From: Dehalococcoidia bacterium
GTDB lineage: Bacteria; Chloroflexota; Dehalococcoidia; Tepidiformales; Tepidiformaceae
NCBI GenBank assembly: GCA_020850615.1
Contig: JADZEI010000038.1
Span: 124,001 to 188,000 of the forward strand
DNA length: 64,000 bases
Direction: 5' to 3'
Of this stretch, positions 32,606 to 41,383 are shown one piece after another. The notes under the pieces are model-generated. The model saw nothing but the letters and a program-made list of their open reading frames with translations. It ran no database searches and had not been told where the DNA came from. The stretch's first letter is position 1. Each line of letters begins with the position of its first letter. A program made the position numbers and the translations under genes.

Positions 32606-34051
32606 TCACGCGACCTTCGTGCCGCCCACGGTCATCCCGGAGACGAGCACGGTCGGCATGCCGACGCCCACGGGCACGGACTGGCCATCCTTGCCGCACA
32701 TCCAGCGCCCGTCCGAGAGCTGGTAGTCGCTCCCGACCATGGTCACCTTCGAGAGCGCGTCCGGGCCGTTGCCGATGAGCGTCACGTTCCGCACCGGCGC
32801 GCCGAGCTTTCCGCCTTCGATCATGTACGCCTCGGTCACGGAGAAGACGAAGTCGCCGTTCGAGATGTTGACCTGGCCGCCCGAGTAGGCGACGCAGTAG
32901 ATGCCGCGGTCGACCGCGCGGATGATGTCGTCCGGGTGGCTTTCGCCGGGCAGCATCAGCGTGTTTGTCATGCGCGGCATGATGTAGTCCTTGAACGTCT
33001 CCCTGCGCCCGGATCCCGAGGGCCCCACGCCGAAGTGGCGCGAGCTGATCTCGTCCTGGAGATAGCCGCGCAGGATCCCGCCCTCGATCAGCGTGTTCCG
33101 CCGCGTGGGGTTGCCCTCGTCGTCCACGTTGATGGAGCCGCGAGAGTTCGGGATCGTCCCGTCGTCGACCACGGTCACCAGGTCGGAGGCGACCGGCTGG
33201 CCGACGCGGCCGGTGTAGTTGCTCGTTCCCTTGCGGTTGAAGTCCGCTTCGAGCCCGTGGCCCACGGCTTCGTGCAGGAGCACGCCGCTGTCCCCGGCCG
33301 CGAGGACCACGGGGAAGGTACCCGCCGGCGCTTCGACCGCGTCCTGCTGGAGGACGGCCATGCGCGCCGCCTCGCGGGCCGCTTCCTCGGGCGTCACCTG
33401 CTCGAAGTACTCGAGCCCGAGCCGCCCGCCGCCGCCCGTGCGCGCGACCTGCCGGCTCTCGCCGCGCTCCGAAAGCGCGCTGATGTTCATGCGGATCAGC
33501 GGCTGCACGTCGCCCACGACGCGCCCGTCGCTCCGCGCGATGAGGACGTACTTGAGCTCGTCGCCGATCGATGCGTCCACCCGCCGGATGCTCGGGTCGT
33601 ATGCGCGCGCGGCGTGGTCGGCGCGTTCGAGCAGCGCGACCTTCGCCGCGGCCGGCACGCCGGTCAGGGGCTCGTCCGCGGAGTAGTAGCGCACGCCGGC
33701 GAGCTGCGGCGTCGCGTCGATCGGCCCCACTTCGCGCGCGCCGGCGCCGATGCGTGCGGCCGTCTCGGCTGCCCGGCGCATCGCGTCGAGCTCGAGCGAC
33801 TCCGTGTACGCGTAGCCGATGCTGTCGCCGTGGACCACGCGGATGCCGACGCCCTGGGCGATGTGCCGTGAAGCCGACTTCACCTGCTGGTCCTCCCAGA
33901 CGATCGCGCCGTTCGTGCGGTGCTCGAAGAAGAGCTCGGCGAACTCGCCGCCGCGGCTCAGCGCTACCGAGAGGAGCGACGACATCATCGCCGGGTCGAT
34001 CCCGTAGCGGTTGCTGAAGAGCTGCAGGGCTTCGGTCGAAGGGTCGGACAT
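32606..34051 (-). CDS. tldD: TldD-family zinc metalloprotease
   Basis: The 481-residue protein shows the TldD active site 'LLHEAVGHGLEADFNRKGTSNYTG' (HExxxH) and the distal Cys of 'GRWMCGKDGQSVPVG', which completes the metal site. TldD normally forms a heterodimer with TldE/PmbA and degrades unfolded peptides; in E. coli it processes microcin B17 and CcdA. No pmbA gene lies in this window, so the partner is distant or absent. ATG start; transcribed with the YCII fusion gene downstream. Confidence 0.92.
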   Translation of the reverse strand: MSDPSTEALQLFSNRYGIDPAMMSSLLSVALSRGGEFAELFFEHRTNGAIVWEDQQVKSASRHIAQGVGIRVVHGDSIGYAYTESLELDAMRRAAETAARIGAGAREVGPIDATPQLAGVRYYSADEPLTGVPAAAKVALLERADHAARAYDPSIRRVDASIGDELKYVLIARSDGRVVGDVQPLIRMNISALSERGESRQVARTGGGGRLGLEYFEQVTPEEAAREAARMAVLQQDAVEAPAGTFPVVLAAGDSGVLLHEAVGHGLEADFNRKGTSNYTGRVGQPVASDLVTVVDDGTIPNSRGSINVDDEGNPTRRNTLIEGGILRGYLQDEISSRHFGVGPSGSGRRETFKDYIMPRMTNTLMLPGESHPDDIIRAVDRGIYCVAYSGGQVNISNGDFVFSVTEAYMIEGGKLGAPVRNVTLIGNGPDALSKVTMVGSDYQLSDGRWMCGKDGQSVPVGVGMPTVLVSGMTVGGTKVA

Positions 34052-34194
34052 TGGGGCTCCATCCGGCAGTGGGGGTCAACCCATCGTATCGGACGGCGGG
34101 TGGGCTTGCAGGGCCCGGCCCCGCATTCCCTATAGTCCGTTTTCCCCCGCGCGTGTAGTTTCGGAACCGGATTCGCGTCTCGGAAGGATTCCCG

Positions 34195-35448
34195 TTGGCC
34201 GCACCCGTCGCCGCCGCGCCCCCGCCCGGGTCTGGTCTCACGGCCCCCGGCCGGCCGCTCGCCGCCTTCCGCCACCGCGACTTCCGCGTGCTCCTGCTCA
34301 GCACCCTGGCGCTCCAGGTCGGCTCCTGGGTGCAGACCATCGGCATGGGCTGGCTCGTCCTCCACGACCTCGATGGCAACGCCACGAGCCTCGGCGTCGT
34401 GGCGCTGCTCCGGGGGGCGTCGCTCCTGCTGCTGTCCCCGGTCGGCGGGTTCCTTTCGGGCAGGTTCGAACGGCGGCGCCAGCTGGTAGTGTATACCTCC
34501 GCCAGCGCCAGCATCGCCGCGCTGCTCGCCGTGCTGATCACGTTCGGCGCGATCGAGCTGTGGATGGTGTACGTCACGGCCATCCTTGCCGGCGCGGTGG
34601 AGGCGCTTGCCGGGCCCATCCGCATGCTCCTCGTCTACGACAGCGTCGGCGGCGAGGACCTCACGAACGCGGTCGCGCTCAACTCGCTCGGCGGGAACGC
34701 GATGCGCGTTATCGGCCCGGCGATCGGCGCCACGCTCATCAGCCTCGTGGGCACCGAAGGCGCGTTCCAAATGCAGGCGGCCTGCCTGGTGCTCGCGGCA
34801 ATCCTGACGTGGCGGCTGCGGCCGAGCCCACCCGAGGCGCAGGAGGCGACCGGCATGTGGCGCGCCATCGCCGCGGGCCTCGCCTACGTCGTCCGCGACC
34901 GGCGCATGGCGGTGATCGTCTTCATGGCGCTCATCCCGAGCATCGTCGTCTATCCGTACGTGACCTTCCTGCCCGTGTTCGCACGCGACGTGTTGGATTC
35001 GGATCAGACCGGTTACGGGATGCTCGCGGCCGCCGTCGGCCTCGGATCGCTCGCCGGGGGCGCGGTGGTCGCCGTCACCAGCAACCGCGCGCGCCTCGGG
35101 CCGGGGATGATGTGGTCGTGCCTGTTCTACTGCGCCGCGGTCCTGCTCTTCGCGTTCATGCGGGAGCTCTGGCTCGCGGTCGGCGTCCTGGCCGTGGCGG
35201 GCGTGTTCCATAGCGTGTACGCGGCGCTCAACTCCTCGCTCATGCAGCTCAAGGCCGACCCGGAGTTCCGCGGCCAGGTGATGTCCCTGCAGTCGATGAC
35301 GTGGGGGACGACGCCGTTCGCGGCGCTGCTCATGGGCCGGATGATCGACCACTGGGGCGCGCCGCACGTCGTCGCCGCGTGGATGACGGTGGCGCTGCTC
35401 ATGACGCTCGTCACGCTCGTCCTCTCGCGGGAGATGCGCCGCGTCTGA
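34195..35448 (+). CDS. MFS transporter, EntS/DHA3-type efflux-like (417 aa)
   Basis: TTG start with GGAAGG upstream. The beginning 'PLAAFRHRDFRVLLLSTLALQVGSWVQTIGMGWLVLHDLDGNATSLGVVALLRGASLLLLSPVGGFLSGRFERRR' is the standard EntS/DHA3 opening with motif A. Twelve helices; 'LAGPIRMLLVYDSVGGEDLTNAVALNSLGGNAMRVIGPAIG' in helix 4-5 is typical. The family exports siderophores, drugs or other small molecules. Substrate unknown, with no siderophore genes nearby. The gene is divergent from tldD, with about 140 bp between. Confidence 0.88.
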   Translation: MAAPVAAAPPPGSGLTAPGRPLAAFRHRDFRVLLLSTLALQVGSWVQTIGMGWLVLHDLDGNATSLGVVALLRGASLLLLSPVGGFLSGRFERRRQLVVYTSASASIAALLAVLITFGAIELWMVYVTAILAGAVEALAGPIRMLLVYDSVGGEDLTNAVALNSLGGNAMRVIGPAIGATLISLVGTEGAFQMQAACLVLAAILTWRLRPSPPEAQEATGMWRAIAAGLAYVVRDRRMAVIVFMALIPSIVVYPYVTFLPVFARDVLDSDQTGYGMLAAAVGLGSLAGGAVVAVTSNRARLGPGMMWSCLFYCAAVLLFAFMRELWLAVGVLAVAGVFHSVYAALNSSLMQLKADPEFRGQVMSLQSMTWGTTPFAALLMGRMIDHWGAPHVVAAWMTVALLMTLVTLVLSREMRRV

Positions 35449-35492
35449 CCACGTGCCTATGTCCTAGGCGGCGGCCGCTTTACCATCGGGGC

Positions 35493-36116
35493 ATGGAGAT
35501 CACCTGGCTTGGCCGCACCTGCTTCCGCATCAAAGGGCGCGAGGGCACCGTCGTCACCGACCCCTGCCCGCCCGAGAGCGGCTACCAGCTGAGCAAGCTC
35601 ACCGCCGACGTGGTCACCTGCAGCCAGCGCACCGACCCCGGCTACCGGTACACGAAGGCCGTCTCCGGCGAGCCGTTCCTGCTCGACGCGCCGGGCGAGT
35701 ACGAGGTCGGGGGCATCCTCGTGACGGGCATCGCCACCAAGGGCCCCGACGGCGAGCGGAACGTCGCCTTCGTCATCGAGCTCGAAGGCATGCGCATCGC
35801 CCACCTCGGGCTCCTCGCCAGCGCCGGCGCCGGCCAGCTCGACGACTTCAAGGGCGTCGATGTGCTGCTCCTGCCGGTGGGCAGCGGCAACTCCATCGGC
35901 GGCGCCGCCTCGGCCGACGTGATGACCACGATCGACCCGAAGATCGCGATCCCCATGAACTACCGCACAGAGGTCGAGACGATGGAGACGCTCGACCCGC
36001 TCGAGCGGTTCCTCAAGGAGACGGGCCTCAAGCCGGAACCGGAGCCGAAGCTCGCGGTCAGCCGCACCGGCCTGCCGGCGAACCTCACCCTGCGCATCCT
36101 CGAAGCCCGCGCGTAG
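35493..36116 (+). CDS. MBL-fold metal-dependent hydrolase-like protein (207 aa)
   Basis: Starts MEITWLGRTCFRIKG, as in UlaG/YtkL-like beta-lactamase-fold proteins, with 'GTVVTDPCPPESGYQLSKLTADVVTCSQRTD' and 'IAHLGLLASAGAGQLDDFKGVDVLLLPVG'. The canonical HxHxDH metal site is missing: the position reads 'VVTCSQRTDPGY', so it is probably catalytically altered or a structural relative. Such 'MBL fold' proteins without the motif are frequent in Chloroflexota. ATG 35493 chosen because it matches the family start; upstream frame reads as non-coding. Confidence 0.8.
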   Translation: MEITWLGRTCFRIKGREGTVVTDPCPPESGYQLSKLTADVVTCSQRTDPGYRYTKAVSGEPFLLDAPGEYEVGGILVTGIATKGPDGERNVAFVIELEGMRIAHLGLLASAGAGQLDDFKGVDVLLLPVGSGNSIGGAASADVMTTIDPKIAIPMNYRTEVETMETLDPLERFLKETGLKPEPEPKLAVSRTGLPANLTLRILEARA

Positions 36117-36148
36117 CGTATCGCGCATCGCCCGGCCGCAGACATCTG

Positions 36149-36186
36149 CGGCGGCCGGCGCCCCGCTCTGGGGCAGCCGGCCGCCG
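36149..36186. terminator. Bidirectional GC-rich terminator hairpin
   Basis: An 11-bp perfect stem (36149-36159 with 36176-36186) encloses a nested GCCCC/GGGGC stem. It lies between two convergent genes that end at 36116 and 36195, so it can stop transcription from both sides. No T-tract is present. Confidence 0.55.
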
Positions 36187-36194
36187 CTCGCCGT

Positions 36195-36623
36195 CTAGTC
36201 CACTGCCGAAGGTGGCGTCATCTCCAGCTCGGTCGCGAGCTTGAACTCGTGGTCGCCGGCGTGGCGGAGGTCCGTGACGAGCGTGTCGAGGCGCGCAGTC
36301 AGCGCCTCACGCGCCTCGGCGGGCCAGGACTTTGTCTCCCAGAACTCCACCAGCAGCTTCGCGAGCTTGCCTTCGAGCTGCTCCAGCTCGTGGATGAGCC
36401 GCGGTTCGTGCGCCGCGATCTCGCCGCCGAGGCCGTCGGCTCGGGCCATCAGGTCGAAGTGGTGCTCCACGGCGAGCGTGCACGCGCGCAGGGCGCGCCG
36501 CACGTCCGCGGCCCATTCCGGGCTATCCGCGGCGGCTACCGCGGCCCGGAGCTGTTCCGCGGCGGAGAGAAGCGAACCCGTCGAAGCGTTCGCCAGTGGC
36601 CGGTCGCCGAATGCAGTCGTCAT
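36195..36623 (-). CDS. Helical protein, possibly hemerythrin-like (142 aa)
   Basis: Predicted four-helix protein with histidines at helix positions: 'LAVEHHFDLMAR', 'AAHEPRLIHELEQLEGKLAKLLVEF' and 'DLRHAGDHEFKLATELE'. This arrangement is reminiscent of the HHE/hemerythrin cation-binding domain, but spacing is not a clean match, so I give the function as tentative. The start has GAGG a short distance upstream. It lies next to typA but is separated by about 150 bp. Confidence 0.65.
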   Translation of the reverse strand: MTTAFGDRPLANASTGSLLSAAEQLRAAVAAADSPEWAADVRRALRACTLAVEHHFDLMARADGLGGEIAAHEPRLIHELEQLEGKLAKLLVEFWETKSWPAEAREALTARLDTLVTDLRHAGDHEFKLATELEMTPPSAVD

Positions 36624-36727
36624 AGCACCTCGCGTCCTCGAAGGGCGTTATCCACGGCCCAGCGCCGCGGGTGCGTGCAGCTTACCGCGTGCCCGGCTGC
36701 CCTGGCGTGTCTGTGCGCTCGCAGTTC

Positions 36728-36750
36728 GGTGCCCGTTCGGCACCTCTTTT
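36728..36750 (+). terminator. Small hairpin followed by TCTTTT, plus-strand orientation
   Basis: GGTGCC (36728-36733) pairs with GGCACC (36739-36744) and is followed by TCTTTT on the plus strand. No plus-strand gene precedes it, since both flanking genes are on the minus strand. It would therefore stop antisense readthrough into typA, or be chance. Confidence 0.3.
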
Positions 36751-36772
36751 CGCGTTCGCGGCGCCGGGCGCC

Positions 36773-38623
36773 TCAGGCCTTCGCCTCCATTGCCGCGAAC
36801 TTGGCCCGCTTCGTCTCCCGGGCGCGCAGCGTCGGGTTCAGCTCGGTCTTGCGCATGCGCACCGTCTTCGGCGTCACTTCGACCATCTCATCCACCCCGA
36901 TGAGCGAGAGGCTCCGTTCGAGGCTGGGCGGCGAGGGCGGGACGAGCTTGACCGCGATGTCGCTGGTCGAGCTGCGGATGTTCGTCAGCTGCTTCGCCTT
37001 GCACACGTTCACGTCGAGGTCGTTCTCCTTGGCGTGCAGCCCCACGATCATGCCGATGTACACCTCGTCGCCCGGCGAGATGAACAGCATGCCGCGCTCC
37101 TGGGCGTTGGCGATGCCGAAGCTCAGCGCCTTGCCCGTCTCCGCCGCCACGAGGGCGCCCGTGCGGGACCGTGCGATCTCGCCGGCCCACGGACGGTAGC
37201 CCAGGTACTCCGTGTTCATGATGCCTTCGCCGGCCGTCCCGCTGATGAACGTGTCGCGGAAGCCAATGAGGCCGCGCGTCGGGATTTCGAATTCGATCCG
37301 GACGTCGCCGTCGTGGTCCTGGTGCATGCCGGTCATCTGCGCCTTGCGCCCGGAGAGCGTCTCGATGAGGAAGCCCGTCGCGGCTTCGGGCGCCTCGACG
37401 TACAGCTTCTCGAACGGCTCTTCGAGCGCACCGGCCTCGGAGCGGCGGAGGATCACCTCCGGCCGGGTGACCGCGAACTCGTAGCCCTCGCGCCGCATCG
37501 TCTCGACGAGGATCGCGAGGTGGAGTTCGCCGCGGCCGCTGACGATGAACTCGTCCGCGCTGGCGCCGTCCTCCACGCGGAGGGCCACGTTCGTCTCGAT
37601 CTCGCGGTAGAGTCGCTCCCGGAGCTGGCGGCTGGTCACGAACTGGCCTTCGCGGCCGGCGAACGGCGAGTCGTTCACCTTGAACGTCATCTTCATCGCG
37701 GGCTCTTCGATTGCGATGGGCGGCAGGGGGCCCACCGCCTCCGCGCTCGCGAGGGTCTCGCCGATGAGGATGTCCGGGATGCCGGTGATGGCGACGATGT
37801 CGCCCGCGGTCGCTTCGGCGAGCTCGCCGCGGCCGAGGCCCTGGAAGCCGAACACCTGGAGGATCCGGTGCTGGCTCGGCACACCCTCGTGGTTGTAGCG
37901 CACGATCGAGTCGCCCGGCTTCACGCGGCCGTCGCGGATGCGCCCGACGGCGGTCCGGCCGCGGTACGAGTCGTACTGCAGCGTCGTGACCAGCATCCGG
38001 AACGGCGCGGCGATGTCGCTTTCCGGTGGCGGCGCGTGCTGCAGGATCGCCTCGAAGACGGGCTTCATGTCGCCTTCGCGCACGTCCGGCGTCGTGCCGG
38101 CGAAGCCGTCGCGCGCGTTCGTGTACAGCACGGGGAAGTCGAGCTGCGACTCATCCGTGGCGAGGTCGAGGAACAGATCCTGCGTCTCATGGACGACCTC
38201 GGCGATGCGCGCGTTCGGCCGGTCGATCTTGTTGACCACCACGATCGCGTGGAGGCCGATCTCGAGTGCCTTCCGCAGCACGAACTTGGTCTGCGGCATC
38301 GGCCCTTCGACCGCGTCCACGAGCAGAAGGACGGCGTCGGCCATGTTCAGGACGCGCTCGACTTCGCCACCGAAGTCCGCGTGGCCGGGGGTATCGATGA
38401 TGTTGATGCGGACGCCGGCGTACTCCACGGCGGCGTTCTTCGCCATGATCGTGATGCCCTTCTCGCGTTCGAGCGGGTTGGAATCGAGGATCAGGCGGCC
38501 GACTTCCTGGTTTTCGCGGAAGACGTTGGATTGCTTGAGAAGCGCGTCGACGAGCGTCGTCTTGCCGTGGTCGACGTGGGCGATAATGGCAACGTTGCGG
38601 ACATCGGTCCGGCGGGTGGTCAT
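36773..38623 (-). CDS. typA: Ribosome-associated GTPase TypA/BipA
   Basis: The 616-residue protein starts MTTRRTDVRNVAIIAHVDHGKTTLVDALLKQ (G1, split here by residue ranges 11-22) and has the remaining GTPase motifs 'REKGITI' (switch I), 'DTPGHADFGGE' (G3), 'NKIDRPNA' (G4). EF-G-like domains II, III and V and the BipA-specific C-terminal domain follow ('GRGELHLAILVETMRREGYEF', 'TRGLIGFRDTFI'). BipA acts in 50S subunit assembly and translation under stress or cold. I start at ATG 38623 by family comparison. The GGAGGT directly touches this ATG, an unusually short spacing. Confidence 0.94.
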   Translation of the reverse strand: MTTRRTDVRNVAIIAHVDHGKTTLVDALLKQSNVFRENQEVGRLILDSNPLEREKGITIMAKNAAVEYAGVRINIIDTPGHADFGGEVERVLNMADAVLLLVDAVEGPMPQTKFVLRKALEIGLHAIVVVNKIDRPNARIAEVVHETQDLFLDLATDESQLDFPVLYTNARDGFAGTTPDVREGDMKPVFEAILQHAPPPESDIAAPFRMLVTTLQYDSYRGRTAVGRIRDGRVKPGDSIVRYNHEGVPSQHRILQVFGFQGLGRGELAEATAGDIVAITGIPDILIGETLASAEAVGPLPPIAIEEPAMKMTFKVNDSPFAGREGQFVTSRQLRERLYREIETNVALRVEDGASADEFIVSGRGELHLAILVETMRREGYEFAVTRPEVILRRSEAGALEEPFEKLYVEAPEAATGFLIETLSGRKAQMTGMHQDHDGDVRIEFEIPTRGLIGFRDTFISGTAGEGIMNTEYLGYRPWAGEIARSRTGALVAAETGKALSFGIANAQERGMLFISPGDEVYIGMIVGLHAKENDLDVNVCKAKQLTNIRSSTSDIAVKLVPPSPPSLERSLSLIGVDEMVEVTPKTVRMRKTELNPTLRARETKRAKFAAMEAKA

Positions 38624-38728
38624 ACCTCCATGATGGATGCCCGATATGAAAAGGGCGAACGGCAGAACCGGAGCTCGTCGCTGGGTCGGGTTGCAGGGAG
38701 TGCGCCTTGACGTAGCATCCAAGGTGCA

Positions 38729-38926
38729 ATGCCCGCAACCGAGCCGGCTGCTTTCGCCATGCGAACGCTGAACTACATCTTCTCGGTCACATCCATCGTG
38801 CTGGGCATCGTGCTGATCCTGTTCATGCTCACGCAGGATGTGTCGTTCAATATCGGGATTGCGATCGGTATCGTGCTCGTGCTCAATGGGCTGATCCGGC
38901 TATGGTTCGCGCAGGACGACCATTGA
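38729..38926 (+). CDS. Small two-span membrane protein (65 aa)
   Basis: Two hydrophobic helices: 'LNYIFSVTSIVLGIVLILFML' (about residues 14-34) and 'IGIAIGIVLVLNGLIRLWF' (about 42-60), joined by a short polar loop. ATG at 38729 has AAGG upstream; ATG 38759 is an alternative. No function is recognised. It lies 47 bases upstream of the universal stress protein gene and may share its transcript. Confidence 0.6.
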   Translation: MPATEPAAFAMRTLNYIFSVTSIVLGIVLILFMLTQDVSFNIGIAIGIVLVLNGLIRLWFAQDDH

Positions 38927-38972
38927 ACGCCATGACCGTCTCGCCGTAACGACTCTCCAGCAGGGCTGCCGC

Positions 38973-39425
38973 ATGCCGAACGCCATCCTCGTCCCCGTCA
39001 CGAACTCGCCCGCGAGCCTCGAAGCGCTCACCGCCGCGTGCATTGTGGGCAAGCAGCGCAAGGCCAAGGTGTACGTGGTGCATATCATCGAGGTGCTGCG
39101 CTCGCTGCCCCTGAACGCGGGCATGGAAGCGGAAGCGCGGCGCGGCGAGCAGGTGCTGCGCAAGGCTGCGGAAGTCGCCCAGCACGCGGGCTACCAGGTG
39201 AGCGGCGAGCTCCTCCAGGCGCGCGAAGCCGGCAGCGCGATCGTCGACGAGGCGCGCGACCGCGGCGTCGATATGATCATCATGGGCGTTGGCTACCAGC
39301 GCATGATTGGCTCCGTCCAGATGGGCAAGACCGCCGACTTCGTGATGCGCAATGCCGCATGCCAGGTGTGGCTCGTGCGGCCGGCGTTGGACCTCGAAGG
39401 CGGGCACGCGGAGGGATCGCATTGA
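38973..39425 (+). CDS. Universal stress protein (UspA family, 150 aa)
   Basis: Single Usp domain: 'AILVPVTNSPASLEALTAACIVG', 'KVYVVHIIEVL' and 'ARDRGVDMIIMGVG' with the final 'VMRNAACQVWLVRP' strand. The ATP-binding G-2x-G-9x-G(S/T) loop is only partly kept ('GVGYQRMIGSVQMGKTADF'), so nucleotide binding is uncertain. Its stop overlaps the start of the TrkA-N gene (TTGA). Usp-TrkA pairs are common and suggest a role in potassium or osmotic stress control. Confidence 0.85.
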   Translation: MPNAILVPVTNSPASLEALTAACIVGKQRKAKVYVVHIIEVLRSLPLNAGMEAEARRGEQVLRKAAEVAQHAGYQVSGELLQAREAGSAIVDEARDRGVDMIIMGVGYQRMIGSVQMGKTADFVMRNAACQVWLVRPALDLEGGHAEGSH

Positions 39426-39844
39426 AAATCCTGATCATGGGCTGCGGCCGCCTGGGAGCGCGCCTTGCGGGCACGCTCGACGCGCAGGGGCACGACGTCA
39501 CGGTGCTCGACATCAACCAGTCGGCGTTCCGGCGACTGCCGGAGGGGTTCCGCGGGCGGCGGGCGGTCGGGAACGGCATGGACGGACCGGCGCTCGAGCG
39601 GGCGGGCATCCAGGACGTAGAGGCGTTCTTCGCCGTGACCCAGGGCGACAACCGGAACTACTTCGCCAGCCAGCTCGCCCGCGAGGTCTACGGCGTGAAG
39701 CGCGTGCTCTGCCGCATCTACGACCCGGTGCGGGAGCAGATCTTCCGGGAGATGGGGCTCGAAACCTTCAGCCCGACATCCATCGGCGCCCAGATCATGG
39801 CCGACATGCTGCTCAAGGGCGGCCCGGCCGCCGCGGGGAGGTAA
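39422..39844 (+). CDS. TrkA-N domain protein without TrkA-C (140 aa)
   Basis: TTG start at 39422 overlaps the preceding stop. Rossmann nucleotide-binding domain 'KILIMGCGRLGARLAGTLDAQGHDVTVLDIN', with acidic residue ending beta-2 for NAD(H), plus 'FFAVTQGDNRNYFASQLAREVYGVKRVLCRIYDP'. It ends right after the RCK N-domain and lacks the C-domain. RCK/TrkA proteins gate K+ transporters in response to nucleotides. The following gene encodes a complete TrkA, so the two probably assemble together. No TrkH/KtrB channel gene is in the window. Confidence 0.87.
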   Translation: MKILIMGCGRLGARLAGTLDAQGHDVTVLDINQSAFRRLPEGFRGRRAVGNGMDGPALERAGIQDVEAFFAVTQGDNRNYFASQLAREVYGVKRVLCRIYDPVREQIFREMGLETFSPTSIGAQIMADMLLKGGPAAAGR

Positions 39845-39846
39845 CC

Positions 39847-40521
39847 GTGTACGTCATCGTCGCTGGTGGTGGGAAGGTCGGCTTCTACCTCGCCCAGGAG
39901 CTTCTCCAGGCGAACCACGAGGTGCTCGTCATCGAACGCGACGCCTCGCGCTCGGCTGCCGTGGCCGAGGAGCTGGGCGACAACGTGATGAACGGCGATA
40001 GCTGCGAAGCGACGACGCTCGATTCGGCCGGCATCGCCCGCGCGGACCTCGTCTGCGCGGTGACCGGCGACGACGAGGACAACCTCGTGGTCTGCGACAT
40101 CGCGCGCCAGCGCGGCGTCCCGCGCACGGTCGCCCGGATCAACAACCCCCGCAACGAGTTGCTGTTCAAGAAACGCGGCATCGAGACCACGATCTCGGCG
40201 ACGACCGCCGTGCTGGCCCAGATCGAGCAGGAGCTCCCGACGACGGACATGATTCCGCTGCTCCAGCTGCACAGCGGCCTGGAGATCGTCGAGATCAAGC
40301 TGCCCGAGACGTCGCCGATCGCCGGCCGGTCGGTGCGCGAAGTGCTGCTGCCGCCGGAGTCGCTGATCTCGCTGGTGGTGGACCCCGGTGGCGTGCCGCG
40401 CATCCCGAGCGGGGACACGCGCCTGAATCCGGGCGACGCCCTGGTGGTGGTCACGCGGCGCGAGTGCGTGAACCTGCTGCGCGAAGCGGTGATCGGCTCG
40501 ACGCACGGGCTGGACACCTGA
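39847..40521 (+). CDS. trkA: TrkA-family K+ transport regulatory protein with TrkA-N and TrkA-C (224 aa)
   Basis: GTG start 2 bases after the preceding stop. TrkA-N domain 'YVIVAGGGKVGFYLAQELLQANHEVLVIERD' (residues 1-120) and TrkA-C domain with 'LEIVEIKLPETSPIAGRSVREVLLPPESLISLVV' and 'RLNPGDALVVVTRRE' (about 140-215). Cytoplasmic regulator that binds NAD(H)/ATP and controls Trk/Ktr channels. Operon Usp - TrkA-N - TrkA is continuous, and pheA follows after 4 bases. Confidence 0.9.
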   Translation: MYVIVAGGGKVGFYLAQELLQANHEVLVIERDASRSAAVAEELGDNVMNGDSCEATTLDSAGIARADLVCAVTGDDEDNLVVCDIARQRGVPRTVARINNPRNELLFKKRGIETTISATTAVLAQIEQELPTTDMIPLLQLHSGLEIVEIKLPETSPIAGRSVREVLLPPESLISLVVDPGGVPRIPSGDTRLNPGDALVVVTRRECVNLLREAVIGSTHGLDT

Positions 40522-40525
40522 GGCC

Positions 40526-41344
40526 GTGAAGCTCGCCTACCTCGGCCCGCCCGGCACGTTCGGCGAGGAAGCGGCGCTGCGGTTCGCGCCGGAGGCCGAG
40601 CTGCTGCCCTGCCCGTCGCACGCCGCCGTCGCTGCCGCGGTCGATTCGGGCATGGCCGACGCTGGCGTGGTGGCGATCGAGAACTCGATCAACGGTTCGG
40701 TGGCGGAGACGCTGGACATCCTGATCCACGAGACGCAACTGACGATCCAGGCCGAGCTGGTCCTGCCCATCGTGCACAACCTGGTGGCAGCACCCGGCAC
40801 GCGGACGGAGGACGTGGCGGTCATCTACGCGCATCCGCAGTCCATCGGACAGAGCCGCCGGTTCATCGAGCGCTGCTTCCCAAAGGCGCAGGTGGAGGCG
40901 GCGCTCTCGAACGCGGAGTCGGTGCAGCAGGCGTTGCGCCGGGGGAGCGACGCTGCGGCGATCGCAACACTGCGGGCCGCCGAGCTCTACGGCGCCGAGG
41001 TCGTCGCCCGCGGCATCCAGGATTCGGACAATAACGTCACGCGCTTCGTCGTCATCGGGCACGGGCATCCGGCGGACAGCGGCCGCGACCGGACGTCGAT
41101 CGCGTTCACCTTCCCGGAGGACCGGCCGGGGGCGCTCGCGGCGGTGCTGAACGTCTTCGCGGGGCGCGGCATCAACTGCACGAAGATCGAGAGCCGCCCG
41201 ACGCGCGAAGCGTTCGGGGAGTACGTCTTCCTGATAGACTTCGAAGGCCACGTCGACGAGCCCGCGACCGCGGAGGTCCTGGCCGAGGTGCGGGCGATCT
41301 GCGCCGAGCTCAAGGTGTTCGGCAGCTACCCCCGCTGGCGCTGA
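40526..41344 (+). CDS. pheA: Prephenate dehydratase
   Basis: Monofunctional 272-residue enzyme converting prephenate to phenylpyruvate in phenylalanine synthesis. N-terminal 'LAYLGPPGTFGEEAALRF', 'VVAIENSINGSVAETLDIL', the TRF motif in 'DNNVTRFVVIG', and a C-terminal ACT domain ('DRPGALAAVLNVFAGRGINCTKIESRPTR') with the GAL and ESRP residues that bind feedback Phe. No chorismate mutase domain. GTG start. The tRNA-Phe gene lies about 1.1 kb downstream, which is probably coincidence. Confidence 0.94.
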   Translation: MKLAYLGPPGTFGEEAALRFAPEAELLPCPSHAAVAAAVDSGMADAGVVAIENSINGSVAETLDILIHETQLTIQAELVLPIVHNLVAAPGTRTEDVAVIYAHPQSIGQSRRFIERCFPKAQVEAALSNAESVQQALRRGSDAAAIATLRAAELYGAEVVARGIQDSDNNVTRFVVIGHGHPADSGRDRTSIAFTFPEDRPGALAAVLNVFAGRGINCTKIESRPTREAFGEYVFLIDFEGHVDEPATAEVLAEVRAICAELKVFGSYPRWR

Positions 41345-41383
41345 GCCCTTGCGGCGGCGCGCGCGGGCTGCGACGATCGTCGC

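Noticed and set aside
36195-36623. Firm hemerythrin assignment for the helical protein
   Set aside because: His residues fall in helices, but the H-HxxxE-HxxxH-HxxxxD pattern cannot be aligned, so only a tentative note was kept.
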